From Onthophagus taurus (taxonomy: Eukaryota > Arthropoda > Insecta > Coleoptera > Scarabaeidae): a stretch of DNA of 64,000 bases. The stretch is from assembly GCF_036711975.1 (NCBI RefSeq), contig NC_091970.1, positions 6,827,501 through 6,891,500 on the forward strand, written 5' to 3'. The position numbers were made by a program, and so were the translations under genes. The notes beneath the pieces are model-generated. The model saw only the letters and a program-made list of their open reading frames with translations. It did not search any database and was not told the origin of the DNA. This document shows, piece by piece, positions 1 through 13,079 of the stretch (its first letter is position 1; each line of letters starts with the position of its first letter).

Positions 1-1745
1 AAAAAAAATCGTTAAAAATCGATTTTTTCAACAATCATTTTGAAACTTACAACATTTATAAACAAAGATCTCCTCTATCTAATGCACCAAACCGCTTCTG
101 AAAATCTCATTTCATTTTGGAGATAATAATTGTTAAACTTAACCAAATTGCAATATTTTCAGAAAAGCAACTCGATTAAAAAAAAATCGTTAAAAATCGA
201 TTTCTTCAGCAATCATTTTGAAACTTGTAACATTTATAAAGGAAGATGTCCTCTTTTTAATGCATTAAACCGTTTTCGAATATCTCATTTCGTTTAGGAG
301 ATAATAATTGTTAAACTTAACCAAAATGCAATATTTTCAGAAAAACAACTTATTTAAAAAAAATCGTTAAAAATCGATTTTTTCAACAATCATTTTGAAA
401 CTTACAACATTTATAAACAAAGATCTCCTCTATCTAATGCACCAAACCGCTTCTGAAAATCTCATTTCATTTTGGAGATAATAATTGTTAAACTTAACCA
501 AAATGCAATATTTTCAGAAAAACAACTTATTTAAAAAAAATCGTTAAAAATCGATTTTTTCAACAATCATTTTGAAACTTACAACATTTATAAACAAAGA
601 TCTCCTCTATCTAATGCACCAAACCGCTTCTGAAAATCTCATTTCATTTTGGAGATAATAATTGTTAAACTTAACCAAATTGCAATATTTTCAGAAAAGC
701 AACTCGATTAAAAAAAAATCGTTAAAAATCGATTTCTTCAGCAATCATTTTGAAACTTGTAACATTTATAAAGGAAGATGTCCTCTTTTTAATGCATTAA
801 ACCGTTTTCGAATATCTCATTTCGTTTAGGAGATAATAATTGTTAAACTTAACCAAAATGCAATATTTTCAGAAAACCAACTTATTTAAAAAAAATCGTT
901 GAAAATCGATTACTTCAGCAATAATTTTGAAACTTACATTATTTATAAACAAAGATCTCCTCTATCTAATGCACCAAACCGTTTTTGAAAATCTCATTTC
1001 GTTTAGGAAATAATAATTATTAAACTTAACCAAATTGAAATATTTTCAGAAAAATAACTCGATTAAAATAAAATCGGTAATAATCGATTTCTTCAACAAT
1101 CATTTTGAAACTTACACTATTTATAAACAAATGTCTCTTCTTTCTAATGCACCAAACCGTTTTTGAAAATCTCATTTCGTTCAGGAGATAACAATTGTTA
1201 AACTTAACCCAATTGCAATATTTTCAGAAAAACAACTCAATTAAAAAAAATCGTTAAAAATCGATTTCTTCAACAATCATTTTGAAACTTACATTATTTA
1301 TAAACAAAGATCTCCTCTATCTAATGCACCAAACCGTTTCTGAAAATCTCATTTCGTTTAGGAGATAACAATTGTTAAACTTGACCAAATTGCAATATTT
1401 TCAGAAAAACAACTCGATTAAAAAAAATCGTTAAAAATCGATTTCTTCAACAATGATTTTGAAACTTACAACATTTATAAAGCAAGATCTCCTCTTTCTA
1501 ATACATCAAACCGTTTTTGAAAATCTCATTTCGTTTAGGAGATAATAAGTATTAAACTTAATCAAATTTGTTGCCATATTTTGGAATAAACACTTTTCAT
1601 CGCTCCATTAAAAAAATCGTTAAAAATCGATTTATTCAACAATCATTTTGCAACTTACAGCATTTGTAAATAAAGATGTCTTCTTTTAAATGCACTAAAC
1701 CGTTTTTGAAAATTTCATTTCGTTTTGAAAATAATAAATGTTAAA
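1..1745. repeat. Tandem satellite array, about 177-bp unit
   Basis: About ten head-to-tail copies of a 177-178-bp AT-rich unit. Each starts near a TCGTTAAAAATCGATTT motif, seen at 9, 187, 364, 541, 719 and 896 and continuing with more divergence to about 1745. The array runs off the left edge of the window. Units starting at 9 and 541 are identical over most of their length, as are those at 187 and 719, so a block of about 532 bp was duplicated recently. No open frame persists across units. Confidence 0.93.
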
Positions 1746-3050
1746 CATAAAATCACCTCGTAAATTCTAAGAAGTTAGTGACTTTCCTACGCGAGGAAAA
1801 GCACGTCCAGGATCTCGGCTATTCTTAAGCTTTCAACGTGGGTGGACCAAAATGTTTACATATTTCTATTATGCTATATGCGTTTTCTTTTTTTGAGCCT
1901 ACATTTCCTCGTTTTCACAACTATTACAATAAACATTTATGTCCCGCATTCTTTTTCATTAGAATTCTAATAGAATCAGTCAGCTTAGGTCGTTAAAACT
2001 CCTTTTAACCTCGCGATTGTATCCTCTTAAAATAACTAAAGCACACGTTTCCTTTACGTCACAACGCGATGTTCGGGAATTTAGGTCAATGTTTTAAGGA
2101 AAAACCACTTAATTGAGTTTAAAAGAAATTTTTCGGCAATTTTTATTTTGTAACATTATCTTTTCTCCACTAATTTGTTTGTGTTGGCTCAGATTCAGAC
2201 AACGGCGGTCAATTTTAAACTGTTCCTAAATAAATTTTCGTTAAAACCCAAACCTTTCATTCAGGAAGTCAAACTCTCTCAGACATTGACCTCACATTTG
2301 GTTATAGCTTTCGAGAGAGATACTTATCGATTTGATCGACTCGATTGTTGTAGAAGTAGAACGTAAAACTATTGTGAGAACGTTGATCGACGAAAACGAT
2401 AACGATTTGTTATAAACGTAATTAGACAACGTCTGGTGTAATCGTATCACAATCGACTTTGATACAGTTTTGGATTAAATCGAGATAAAAAACCGCGGCA
2501 TATGATGTGGTTATTTATTAATAAGGAATCTGTTTTATGTAATCGCGAAAATGGGTGAATCAAACGTTTGGCCATGATAAATGGCACGAAATTTTCCGAC
2601 GCGTGACTTGGGTCAGATACGATTTCTGTTCGGGGAAAATTCGTTTCAGCATATTCATAAGCTTAGCGTACGTGGTTTGTTACGTGTTAATATTCAGGTA
2701 TGTTCTAAGAAAATTGCTACGCTGTTTGTTGTTAATTTAAACACCGTTTTATTTTCCCAAGGATATTTTTAGTATATCGCTAAAGTAGTATTTATTTAAT
2801 TTTATTTGGATTTATAGGAAAACATGCCACCAAGGTTATAAAACTTTATACATTTCTAACGCAACATTGATAGTGATTTATGTTCAATATTAGCTAACTT
2901 TATTTTATTTATTATAATAAATATTTCATTGTAGCGATAAAAACACTTAAAAAATATAATATTTCTTTATTGTCCGAAATTATTTAGATTTGGTAACTTT
3001 AATTAATAAAAATTCGCAATCTTCGTTAAAAATCCTTTAAAACGAGTCCA
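1746..3050. other. Unannotated AT-rich stretch, no gene recognised
   Basis: Short open frames of about 60 codons occur (2175-2366, 2555-2772) but resemble no family, and two of them overlap in different frames. No splice-flanked coding segment, RNA gene or terminal inverted repeat was recognised. Confidence 0.5.
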
Positions 3051-4040
3051 AACACGATATACTTATCTTTAAAAACAGCTGAAATATAAGTGTTTAAAGA
3101 AAAAAATGACAGATGATTGTCAATTGTTTCTTTGATTTTTCTTATAGGTTTTTAATAAATATAAAAACGTGACTAATCAATCAGAAACACCTTAAGGTTA
3201 AGAAAACAAGATAATAACTTTGAAGAGAATGTTTTCCAGAAATACAAAAACTTTAGAAAATCGAAAACGTTGATTGGTGTGAGTCAAAATGGCTTTAATC
3301 GATTAAAAACATCTCAAGAATACTTAATGAGGATGATAAAACTAAAAGAAATTATTTTGGTGGATTTTGAAAATGCTTCAAAGATACTAGGATGTGGAAA
3401 ATGCTTGTTGGTGTGTGTCAAAATGGTACTAATTGATTGAAAGCATACTGAGGTTGCTTAAAAAGGTCAAAATAACTTAATAATGATAAAGGTGATGTTT
3501 TCAAAAAAGTTTTAAAATATTAAAATATGGAAAAAACTGATTGGTGTGAGTCAAAATGGTTCTAATCGATAAAAATCATCTCAAAAATACTTAATGAGGA
3601 TGAAAAAAATAAATAAAATCATTTTGATGCATATTGGAAATGTTTCAAAGATACCAGAAAATTGAAAATGCTTGTTGGGGTGTGTCAAAATGATACTAAT
3701 TGATTGGAAACATGTTGTGGTTGGTTAAGAAAGCTAACATGACTTAAACTAAATAATAATATGTAAGTTTTGCATGTTGCTTGTTGAACAAAAAGGTTTT
3801 TGAAAAATGAAATATACAAAAAAAGTGTTTCATTTTATGCTTACCAACTTAGAAACATCGATTTCAAGAAAAATCTCACAACTGGTGTTCTTGTTATCTC
3901 AATTGGTTCTAAGTGGAAAACTAAATAAGATAAAAGTAATTATGTACATAAGAAATCGTCGTAATTAAGCTTAAAATAGATTATCATAACAAATTTTTAC
4001 CTGTAATAATTAATTACCAACTTAGAAACAACAAAAACTT
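3050..4040. repeat. Diffuse degenerate repeats
   Basis: A motif like TTGGTGTGAGTCAAAATGG recurs at about 3274, 3408, 3540 and 3674, so units are about 133 bp and alternate in pairs of about 266 bp. The copies are too diverged for a clean array. The region grades into the 174-bp satellite that follows. Confidence 0.6.
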
Positions 4041-5560
4041 AACTAATTTCAAATTTGATGTTTTTATTATTAGAATTTGTTCTAAATTGAAAATTAAATA
4101 AGATAGAAAGAAATGTTTCGGATAAAAAAGGTTCCTAATTCATCGAAAAAATATTTAGCGTAATCAGTTTTAATGCATCGTTTATGAGTACCAACTTAGA
4201 AACGCTAATTTCCCGAAATATCTTAAATTTGATGATTTTCTTATCAATATTGGTTCTAAATTGGAAATTACATAAGATGGAAAGAATTGTTATTGATAAA
4301 AAATGTTCGTAATTAACCTTGTATATGTTTTGAATTAAAGATATTAACTCATTCTTCAATATCATCATCTTAGAGGTTTGTAATCCTAAAAAAATTGAAA
4401 TTTGACGATTTTTACTTTAAAATAGGTTATAAATCGAGAAATAAAAATGTTAGAAAGAAATGTTTCAGATAAAAAAGGTTCCTAATTGATCTAAAAAATG
4501 ATTAGCATAATCAGTTTTAATTCATCGTCTATGAGTACCAACATAGAAACGGTAATTTCCCGAAAAATCTAAAATTTGATGTTTCTCGTTTTAAATTAGG
4601 TTATAAATCGAGAAATAAAAATGTTAGAAAGAAATGTTTCAGATAAAAAAGGTTCCTAATTGATCGAAAAAATGATTATCATAATCAGTTTTAATACATC
4701 GTTTGTGAGTACCAACTTAGAAACGGTAATTTCCTGAAAAATTTAAAATTTGATGTTTCTCGTTTTAAATTAGGTTATAAATCGAGAAATAAAAATGTTA
4801 GAAAGAAATGTTTCGGATAAAAAAGGTTTCTAATTGATCTGAAAAATGATTACCATAATCAGTTGTAATACATCGTTTGTGAGTACCAACTTAGAAACGC
4901 TAATTTCCTGAAAAATCTAAAATTTGATGTTTCTTGCTTTAAATTAGGTTATAAATCGAGAAATAAAAATGTTAGAAAGAAATGTTTCGGATAAAAAAGG
5001 TTTCTAATTGATCTAAAAAATGATTACCATAATCAGTTTTAATACATCGTTTGTGAGTACCAACTTAGAAATGCTAATTTCCCGAAAAATCTAAAATTTG
5101 ATGTTTCTTGCTTTGAATTAGGTTATAAATCGAGAAATAAAAATGTTAGAAAGAAATGTTTCGGATAAAAAAGGTTTCTAATTGATCTAAAAAATGATTA
5201 CCATAATCAGTTTTAATACATCGTTTGTGAGTACCAACTTAGAAATGCTAATTTCCCGAAAAATCTAAAATTTGATGTTTCTTGCTTTGAATTAGGTTAT
5301 AAATCGAGAAATAAAAATGTTAGAAAGAAATGTTTCGGATAAAAAAGGTTTCTAATTGATCTAAAAAATGATTACCATAATCAGTTTTAATACATCGTTT
5401 GTGAGTACCAACTTAGAAACGCTAATATCAAGAAAAATCCCAAATTTGATGCTTTTGTTATTAAAATTGGTTTAAAGTGGAAATTAAATCAGATGGGCAG
5501 AATTGTTATGAATAAAAAATATGCATAATTAATCCAAAAAATGATTAGAATAGAAGATTT
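4040..5560. repeat. Tandem satellite array, 174-bp unit
   Basis: The landmark GAAATGTTTCGGATAAAAAA occurs at 4457, 4631, 4805, 4979, 5153 and 5327, exactly 174 bp apart, with more divergent copies at both ends. The central copies are nearly identical, while edge copies around 4110 and 5490 have decayed, as expected when unequal crossing-over homogenises the middle of an array. Confidence 0.93.
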
Positions 5561-7690
5561 TTAGTCATCCTCCAATGTTGCCAACTTAGAAGCTTGTAAT
5601 TCAAAGAATTACAAGAATCGTGAAATAAAAATCTTGGAATGAAATATTTCGGATAAGAAATGTTTTTAACTCAGAGACAATGAAATTGTGAGGAATGTCA
5701 AAATCGATGTTTCTCTTATTTTATTGGTGACGAATAATTTAATTCGTAGAATAACTTTCTTCTTTATGATGTAAGTGCGAAGTACTTTCAATCTTGTATT
5801 CCTTGACAATTCATTGTAATACATAATATGGAATTTAAATTTTTGTATTATTCCCTCGTTACAATTCATTATTCATCGTCTTGATCTTTCTGACACTTGT
5901 TGAAGTGCCCGCTCAAAACACGGCGATAAAGAAAACATTATTCACAATAAAAAACTTATTTATGAACGAAATCTCACCGAATCAAATTTTTTTATTAATT
6001 CAACGATTATATTATAGAAATGATTGTCACGCAGCTCAAAAACGGTACAACGCGAGTCGTCGTTGGCGCCGCAGGAACCGCAGGAGGTCAATGTCATTAC
6101 CACCATACCCAATTTCATCCATCAACTATTAACTTACATCAATTTATATGTATCCACAATCAAGGTGGTTTTGGGGAATTTACTCAAAGTGATGGATCTA
6201 ATTCTGCTGATGTTACTGGTGTCGATGTCGTCGTCTGGGAATCCCGCCGTTTTTTTATAATGACGTCAGAATACGTCACGGAGAACACACGTCCCTTACT
6301 ACTTAGATTTGAACGAGACTCCGCGTTGCTGAGTATTCTGAACCTTCTGAACAGGCTGAACAGTTGTATATTGGACGTCGCGTAGAGCAGTCCACGCTCT
6401 AAAGTTGTGGAGATCTCCAGGCACGTGCTTTGCTTTTAGTTGGTTTCGTATTCGCGGGTTTCTGCGGAGAGTTAAATCTTATTCCTTTAAAGATAAGGAA
6501 ATCGTCTCAAAATAACGCGAGCATTACGTTATTATTAATATAAAAAAAAAATTTGCACTACGTGACGCGAAACATGTTGGCGTTTAATTATTAATTTTAT
6601 TTAATTGTTACAATTTAATTTGTTGTAAAATTTAATTTAATTTAGTTTCTAGTGTATAATAAAGGAACTAAGTTTAAATGGAAAAGTTAAAAATGAAAAT
6701 TTTCTTATTTAATTTTTAATTTGGAAGAGGTTTGGTGCGAAATACCGGAGGAGGTGAGTGGACGATAACGGCACGTGCCCTTTGATAAATGAAAACTGCG
6801 AAGATAATCGAGAGTATGCGAATAACGTAAAAATTCCACGAGATTATTTTAATCGCATTTTTTAAATGAATCAAATTTAATTTTAACGATTTTCTTGACA
6901 TTTCTCTAAATGATTAACGATTAAAATCATAAATAACACCAAGAACAATAACAATAGTAGGTCATTTCGAAGTGAAAACACTTTCGTTTTAAAATCTATT
7001 AATTTTTTAATTTCACAATATATGACTCCAACAACAAATAACGCCATTTTTTGCTAAGACTTCTAATTAATAACAAAAACACGGTAATCTTTTACGTGTT
7101 CATAAATAAACAAGCACTTAGTGGAAAGCTTTTCATGTTCATTTTCAATTTATGATGAAGCATCACATGTTAGCATAACAGTTGGAACGAATTAAAACTG
7201 AATTTATAGTCTATTAAGATCCTGTTATAAGAGATTTTTGAAAATGAAACTTTTTTATTTACTCTATAAAGGTAATGATACTTTTACTATTAATGATTGG
7301 GATAAGAAAATTTTATGTAATTAATACTGGAACTGTTGGAGTGTGAAAGGTCCCATTACGATGACAATTTGGGTCAGTAGCTGATCGCAAACAATGCCAA
7401 CAACTCGATACTGCTCAAGTAACGTGTCGTTATCGCGTGCTCAATTTACACAGCCAACATTTTGTTTTACTTCGTAATTGTTTCAAATGATATCAAAACA
7501 AAATTTAAAAAATTAATATAAATCTCCTGATGATGGCGTTAAGACACGAAATCGGTCTAAATCGGATATAATATTCATATATAACGAGATTCTCCATCGT
7601 TCCGTTATTTTTAATTATTCTAATTAATTTCATTTTTTAATACAACCCGAAAACATTTTAAGTTTCGAGGCTAGTTCTTCCAAAATATTT
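5561..7690. other. Non-satellite stretch with a GC-richer island
   Basis: The segment at about 6020-6480 is visibly richer in G, C and CpG than its surroundings and contains a perfect TGACGTCA palindrome (6261-6268, CRE-like). It could be a promoter or first exon. A + strand ATG at 6192 opens a short hydrophobic, signal-peptide-like stretch (MDLILLMLLVSMSSSG), but no good splice donor follows before the stop at about 6260. I could not assign it to a gene. The rest (6500-7690) shows no coding signal apart from a small ribozyme-like motif at 7525. Confidence 0.4.
7525..7556 (+). other. Hammerhead-ribozyme-core-like motif, degenerate
   Basis: CTGATGA is followed 14 bases later by GAAATCGG. This is the conserved core order of hammerhead ribozymes (CUGAUGA, stem II, GAAA), which are known from Penelope-like elements and retrozymes in animal genomes. 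Stem II pairing is poor here, and I could not find a convincing stem I or cleavage strand. A similar but better copy is at 39671-39700. Confidence 0.3.
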
Positions 7691-7699
7691 ATAACTTCA

Positions 7700-10600
7700 A
7701 CTAACTAAAATATGGATATGATTTTGGGGTTTATTCTGAACAATTTTCATTCATATCATTTTCATCGATCGATTTTAATTTTTGAGATATTCTTGATTTC
7801 AGCTAAATTCTACAATAAAATTCATTTAATTTAAAATTTGGGAAATAGCTGCTTTGTTCTTAAAAAATAATCACAGCTTGGTTTTAATTATTTGTGAATG
7901 TATCCTTTAGATCAATTCTGAGACATTTTTATGTATTCCACCTTTTTCTATCTGTTATAGTTTTTGAGATATTCCAGATTTCAGTAACATATATCGTATA
8001 TTTTAAAATTTCGGGGATTTTTGCTCTATATCTTGGAAAGCATGATAATCATATTCAATATGGTTATGGATTATGTTCTTATGGTTCATTACAAACAATT
8101 TTTATACATAATTTATTTCCCAATCGACTTTAATTTTTGAGTTATGATCATTTGAGTTTATTTCAATCAAAATTCGTCAATCTTGCAATTTATAGAATTA
8201 TTGCTTTGTATCTACAAAACAGAAACAACTAAATTTAATCTATTTATGGATATATAAATTTAGGTTCATTTCGAAATATTTTGATACATATCACTTTTCT
8301 CCATCGATTTTAGTTTTTGAGTTATTCTGGATTTCTGCACAAATATCATTTATTTTGATGTTTTGAGCTTTTTTACCCTATATCTTAGAAAGCATGATAA
8401 TCAGCTTTAATACAGTTATGGATTATGTTCTTATGGTTCATTACAAACAATTTTTATACATAACTTATTTCCCAATCGACTTTAATTTTTGAGTTATGAT
8501 CGTTTATTTCAATCAAAATTCGTCAATTTTGCAATTTATAGAATTGTTGATTTGTATCTACAAAACAGAAACAGCTAAGTGAAACTATTTATGGATATAT
8601 AAATTTAGGTTCATTTTGAAACATTTTGATACATATCACTTTTCTCCATCAATTTTAGTTTTTGAGTTATTCTGGATTTCTGCACAAATATCATTTATTT
8701 TGATGTTTTGAGCTTTTTTACCCTATATCTTAGAAAGCATGATAATCAGCTTTAATATAGTTATGGATTATGTTCTTATGGTTCATTACAAACAATTTTT
8801 ATACATAACTTATTTCCCAATCGACTTTAATTTTTAAATTATGATCGTTTTTTTCAATCAAAATTCGTCAATTTTGCAATTTATAGAATTGTTGATTTGT
8901 ATCTACAAAACAAAACCAGCTAAATTTAAACTATTTATGGATATATAAATTTAGGTTCATTTCGAAACATTTTGATACATATCACTTTTCTCCATCGATT
9001 TTAGTTTTTGAGTTATTCCGGATTCGTGCACAAATATCATTTATTTTCATGTTTTGAGCTTTTTTACCCTATATCTTAGAAAGCATGATAATCAGCTTTA
9101 ATATAGTTATGGATTATGTTCTTATGGTTCATTACAAACAATTTTTATACATAACTTATTTCCCAATCGACTTTAATTTTTAAATTATGATCGTTTTTTT
9201 CAATCAAAATTCGTCAATTTTGCAATTTATAGAATTGTTGATTTGTATCTACAAAACAGAAACAACTAAATTTAATCTATTTATGGATATATAAATTTAG
9301 GTTCATTTCGAAATATTTTGATACATATCACTTTTCTCCATCGATTTTAGTTTTTGAGTTATTCTGGATTTCTTCACAAATATCATTCATTTTGATGTTT
9401 CGAGCTTTTTTACTCTATATCTTAGAAAGCATGATAATCAGCTTTAATATAGTTATGGATTATGCTCTTATGGTTCATTACAAACAATTTTTATACATAA
9501 CTTATTTCCCAATCGACTTTAATTTTTGAGTTATGATCGTTTTTTTCAATCAAAATTCGTCAATTTTGCAATTTATAGAATTGTTGATTTGTATCTACAA
9601 AACAGAACCAGCTAAGTTTAAACTATTTATGGATATATAAATTTAGGTTCATTTCGAAACATTTTGATACATATCACTTTTCTCCATCAATTTTAGTTTT
9701 TGAGTTATTCTGGATTTCTGCACAAATATCATTTATTTTGATGTTTTGAGCTTTTTTACCATATATCTTAGAAAGCATGATAATCAGCTTTAATATAGTT
9801 ATGGATTATGTTCTTACGGTTCATTACAAACAATTTTTATACATAACTTATTTCCCAATCGACTTTAATTTTTGAGTTATGATCGTTTATTTCAATCAAA
9901 ATTCGTCAATTACGCAATTTATAGAATTGTCGATTTGTATCTCAAAACAGAAACAGCTAAGTTTAAACTATTTATGGATATATAAATTTAGGTTCATTTT
10001 GAAACATTTTGATACATATCACTTTTCTCCATCGATTTTAGTTTTTGAGTTATTCTGGATTTCTTCACAAATATCATTTATTTTGATGTTTCGAGCTTTT
10101 TTACCCTATATCTAAGAAAACATGATAATCAGCTTTAATATAGTTATGGATTATGTTCTTATGGTTCATTACAAACAATTTTTATACATAACTTATTTCC
10201 CAATCGACTTTAATTTTTGAGTTATGATCGTTTATTTCAATCAAAATTCGTCAATTATGCAATTTATAGAATTGTTGATTTGTATCTACAAAACAGAAAC
10301 AGCTAAGTTTAAACTATTTATGGATATATAAATTTAGGTTTATTTCGAAACATTTTGATACATATCACTTTTCTCCATCGATTTTAGTTTTTAAGTTATT
10401 CTGGATTTCTGCACAAATATCATTTATTTTGATGTTTTGAGCTTTTTTACCATATATCTTAGAAAGCATGATAATCAGCTTTAATATAGTTATGGATTAT
10501 GTTCTTATGGTTCATTACAAACAATTTTTATACATAACTTATTTCCCAATCGACTTTAATTTTTAAATTATGATCGTTTTTTTCAATCAAAATTCGTCAA

Positions 10601-12600
10601 TTTTGCAATTTATAGAATTGTTGATTTGTATCTACAAAACAGAAACAGCTAAGTTTAAACTATTTATGGATATATAAATTTAGGTTTATTTCGAAACATT
10701 TTGATACATATCACTTTTCTCCATCGATTTTAGTTTTTAAGTTATTCTGGATTTCTGCACAAATATCATTTATTTTGATGTTTTGAGCTTTTTTACCATA
10801 TATCTTAGAAAGCATGATAATCAACTTTAATATAGTTATGGATTATGTTCTTATGGTTCATTACAAACAATTTTTATACATAACTTATTTCCCAATCGAC
10901 TTTAATTTTTAAATTATGATCGTTTTTTTCAATCAAAATTCGTCAATTTTGCAATTTATAGAATTGTTGATTTGTATCTACAAAACAGAAACAGCTAAAT
11001 TTAAACTATTTATGGATATATAAATTTAGGCTCATTTCGAAACATTTTGATACATATCACTTTTCTCCATCGATTTTAGTTTTTGAGTTATTCCGGATTT
11101 CTGCACAAATATCATTTATTTTGATGTTTTGAGCTTTTTTACCCTATATCTTAGAAAGCATGATAATCAGCTTTAATATAGTTATGGATTGTGTTCTTAT
11201 GGTTCATTACAAACAATTTTTATACATAACTTATTTCCCAATCGACTTTAATTTTTGACTTATGATCGTTTATTTCAATCAAAATTCGTCAATTTTGCAA
11301 TTTATAGAATTGTTGATTTGTATCTACAAAACAGAACTAGCTAAATTTAAACTATTTATGGATATATAAATTTAGGTTCATTTCGGAACATTTTGATACA
11401 TATCAATTTTCTCCATCGATTTTAGTTTTTGAGTTATTCTGGATTTCTGCACAAATATCATTTATTTTGATGTTTTGAGCTTTTTTACCATATATCTTAG
11501 AGAGCATGATAATCAGCTTTAATATAGTTATGGATTATGTTCTTATGGTTCATTACAAACAATTTTTATACATAACTTATTTCCCAATCGACTTTAATTT
11601 TTGAGTTATGATCGTTTATTTCAATCAAAATTCGTCAATTTTGCAATTTATAGAGTTGTTGATTTGTATCTACAAAACAGAAACAGCTAAGTTTAAACTA
11701 TTTATGGATATATAAATTTAGGTTCACTTCGAAACATTTTGATACATATCACTTTTCACCATCGATTTTAGTTTTTGAGTTATTCTGGATTTCTTCACAA
11801 ATATCATTTATTTTGATGTTTCGAGCTTTTTTACCCTATATCTTAGAAAACGTGATAATCAGCTTTAATATAGTTATGGATTATGTTTCTATGGTTCATT
11901 ACGAGCATTATTATTATACATCTAATTTTTGAATTATTCTCAATTCAAACAACAAACATCGTTCATAATACATTTCGAAAATAAATCGAATTTTTTAGGT
12001 TTATTGCTTTGTACGAAGAAAACGATGATAGCTAGGTTTAAAGCAGTTATGGATTATGTTTGTTTGGTTCATTTTGAATAATTTTTATGTATAACGTGAT
12101 TCTCCATCATCTTTAATTTTAGAGTTTTTCCCAACTGAAACAACAAACATCGTTCACGTTGTAATTTTAGACATTTTTACTTTGTATCTACAAAATGATG
12201 ATAACTGGCTTTAACATGATTATGGATAATGTTTTTATGATTCATTATGACCAATATTTATATATAAGATGTTTCTCCATCATTATTAATTTTTGGGTTA
12301 TCATTAACTTTTAGAATAAAAATTTTACTTTTGAAATTATGCTTTGTAGCTAAAAATTGGCCACAGCTGGATTGAAGTTGTTTATGCACGTGTATTTTGG
12401 CCTTCATTCTGAATTACGTTCATTCTTGCCGCTTTGCTCTATCTATTTTAGTTTATAAGTTATTTCCCATTTCAGTCACAAACATCATAAATTTTGATAT
12501 TTTAGATATCTTTACTTTGTACCTACAAAGTTATGATGATTTGTTATTCTTAATTTTGGGATTGAGCTTGTTTTCACCTCCCTTTCTCTTTTACTTCTGT
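7700..12600. repeat. Satellite array, 346-bp dimeric unit
   Basis: The landmark CCCAATCGACTTTAATTTTT recurs at 8119, 8471, 8816, 9162, 9508, 9854, 10199, 10544, 10891, 11237 and 11583, about 346 bp apart. Each unit is a dimer of two related halves of about 173 bp. Both halves share a GGTTCATT...CAATCGA/CATCGATTTTAGTTTTTGAGTTAT core. Core copies are highly similar. Copies beyond about 11900 and before 8100 are diverged. It shares an ancestor with the 173-bp array at 49985-52625. Confidence 0.93.
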
Positions 12601-12709
12601 TTATGAGGATAAAATCACCAGGACTATCAAGCTTATAAATTGTAATCCCTTCTTTTTCGATTAATGATTTTATAAGCCGTTAATAATATAGGGCACTGTC
12701 CTACCCAAC

Positions 12710-12853
12710 ATCCTGCTTAACAATCTCCTTAATCGATTCTTTTCAAAAGTTCTCGCTTTAGCAATTAACGATGTCCTGGATCTGCAAAACAATCTGAATG
12801 TTTTCTTCGTATGGTGTGGCAATCGTGGCCTTATTTCGTATGATTTCAAGTAA
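12710..12853 (+). pseudogene. Possible reverse-transcriptase fragment
   Basis: One open stretch of 47 codons reads through a segment containing LQNNLNVFFVWCGNRGLISY. This resembles the region after the catalytic motif in Jockey/CR1-type reverse transcriptases (pattern LQxDLxxLxxWCxxNxLxLN). No other part of an element is recognisable nearby, so this is a tentative relic. Confidence 0.35.
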
Positions 12854-13079
12854 TGTTATTGTATTTAGAGACTCAATTGAAATGCATGATTGATTTAGAA
12901 TTGTATTAATAATTATATCATATCTCAAATTCAAAACGAGATATCGCCATAAGCAGTTTAAAGCAAAATTAATATAGTTTTAGAGTCTAAGAAATAATAT
13001 CTTTACTTTCATAAATCTCATTCACAACATCTTTTTACTTCAATTCTGCACCCTTGATAAATATTAATTTTTTATTAAT

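Noticed and set aside
6020-6385. 121-codon + strand open frame
   Set aside because: Overlaps two other open frames in the same GC-richer patch, matches no family, and shows no splice context; open frames are expected there because stop codons are rarer in GC-richer DNA.
7700-12600. CRISPR-like or coding repeats
   Set aside because: Units are contiguous with no unique spacers, the DNA is clearly eukaryotic, and no frame stays open from unit to unit.
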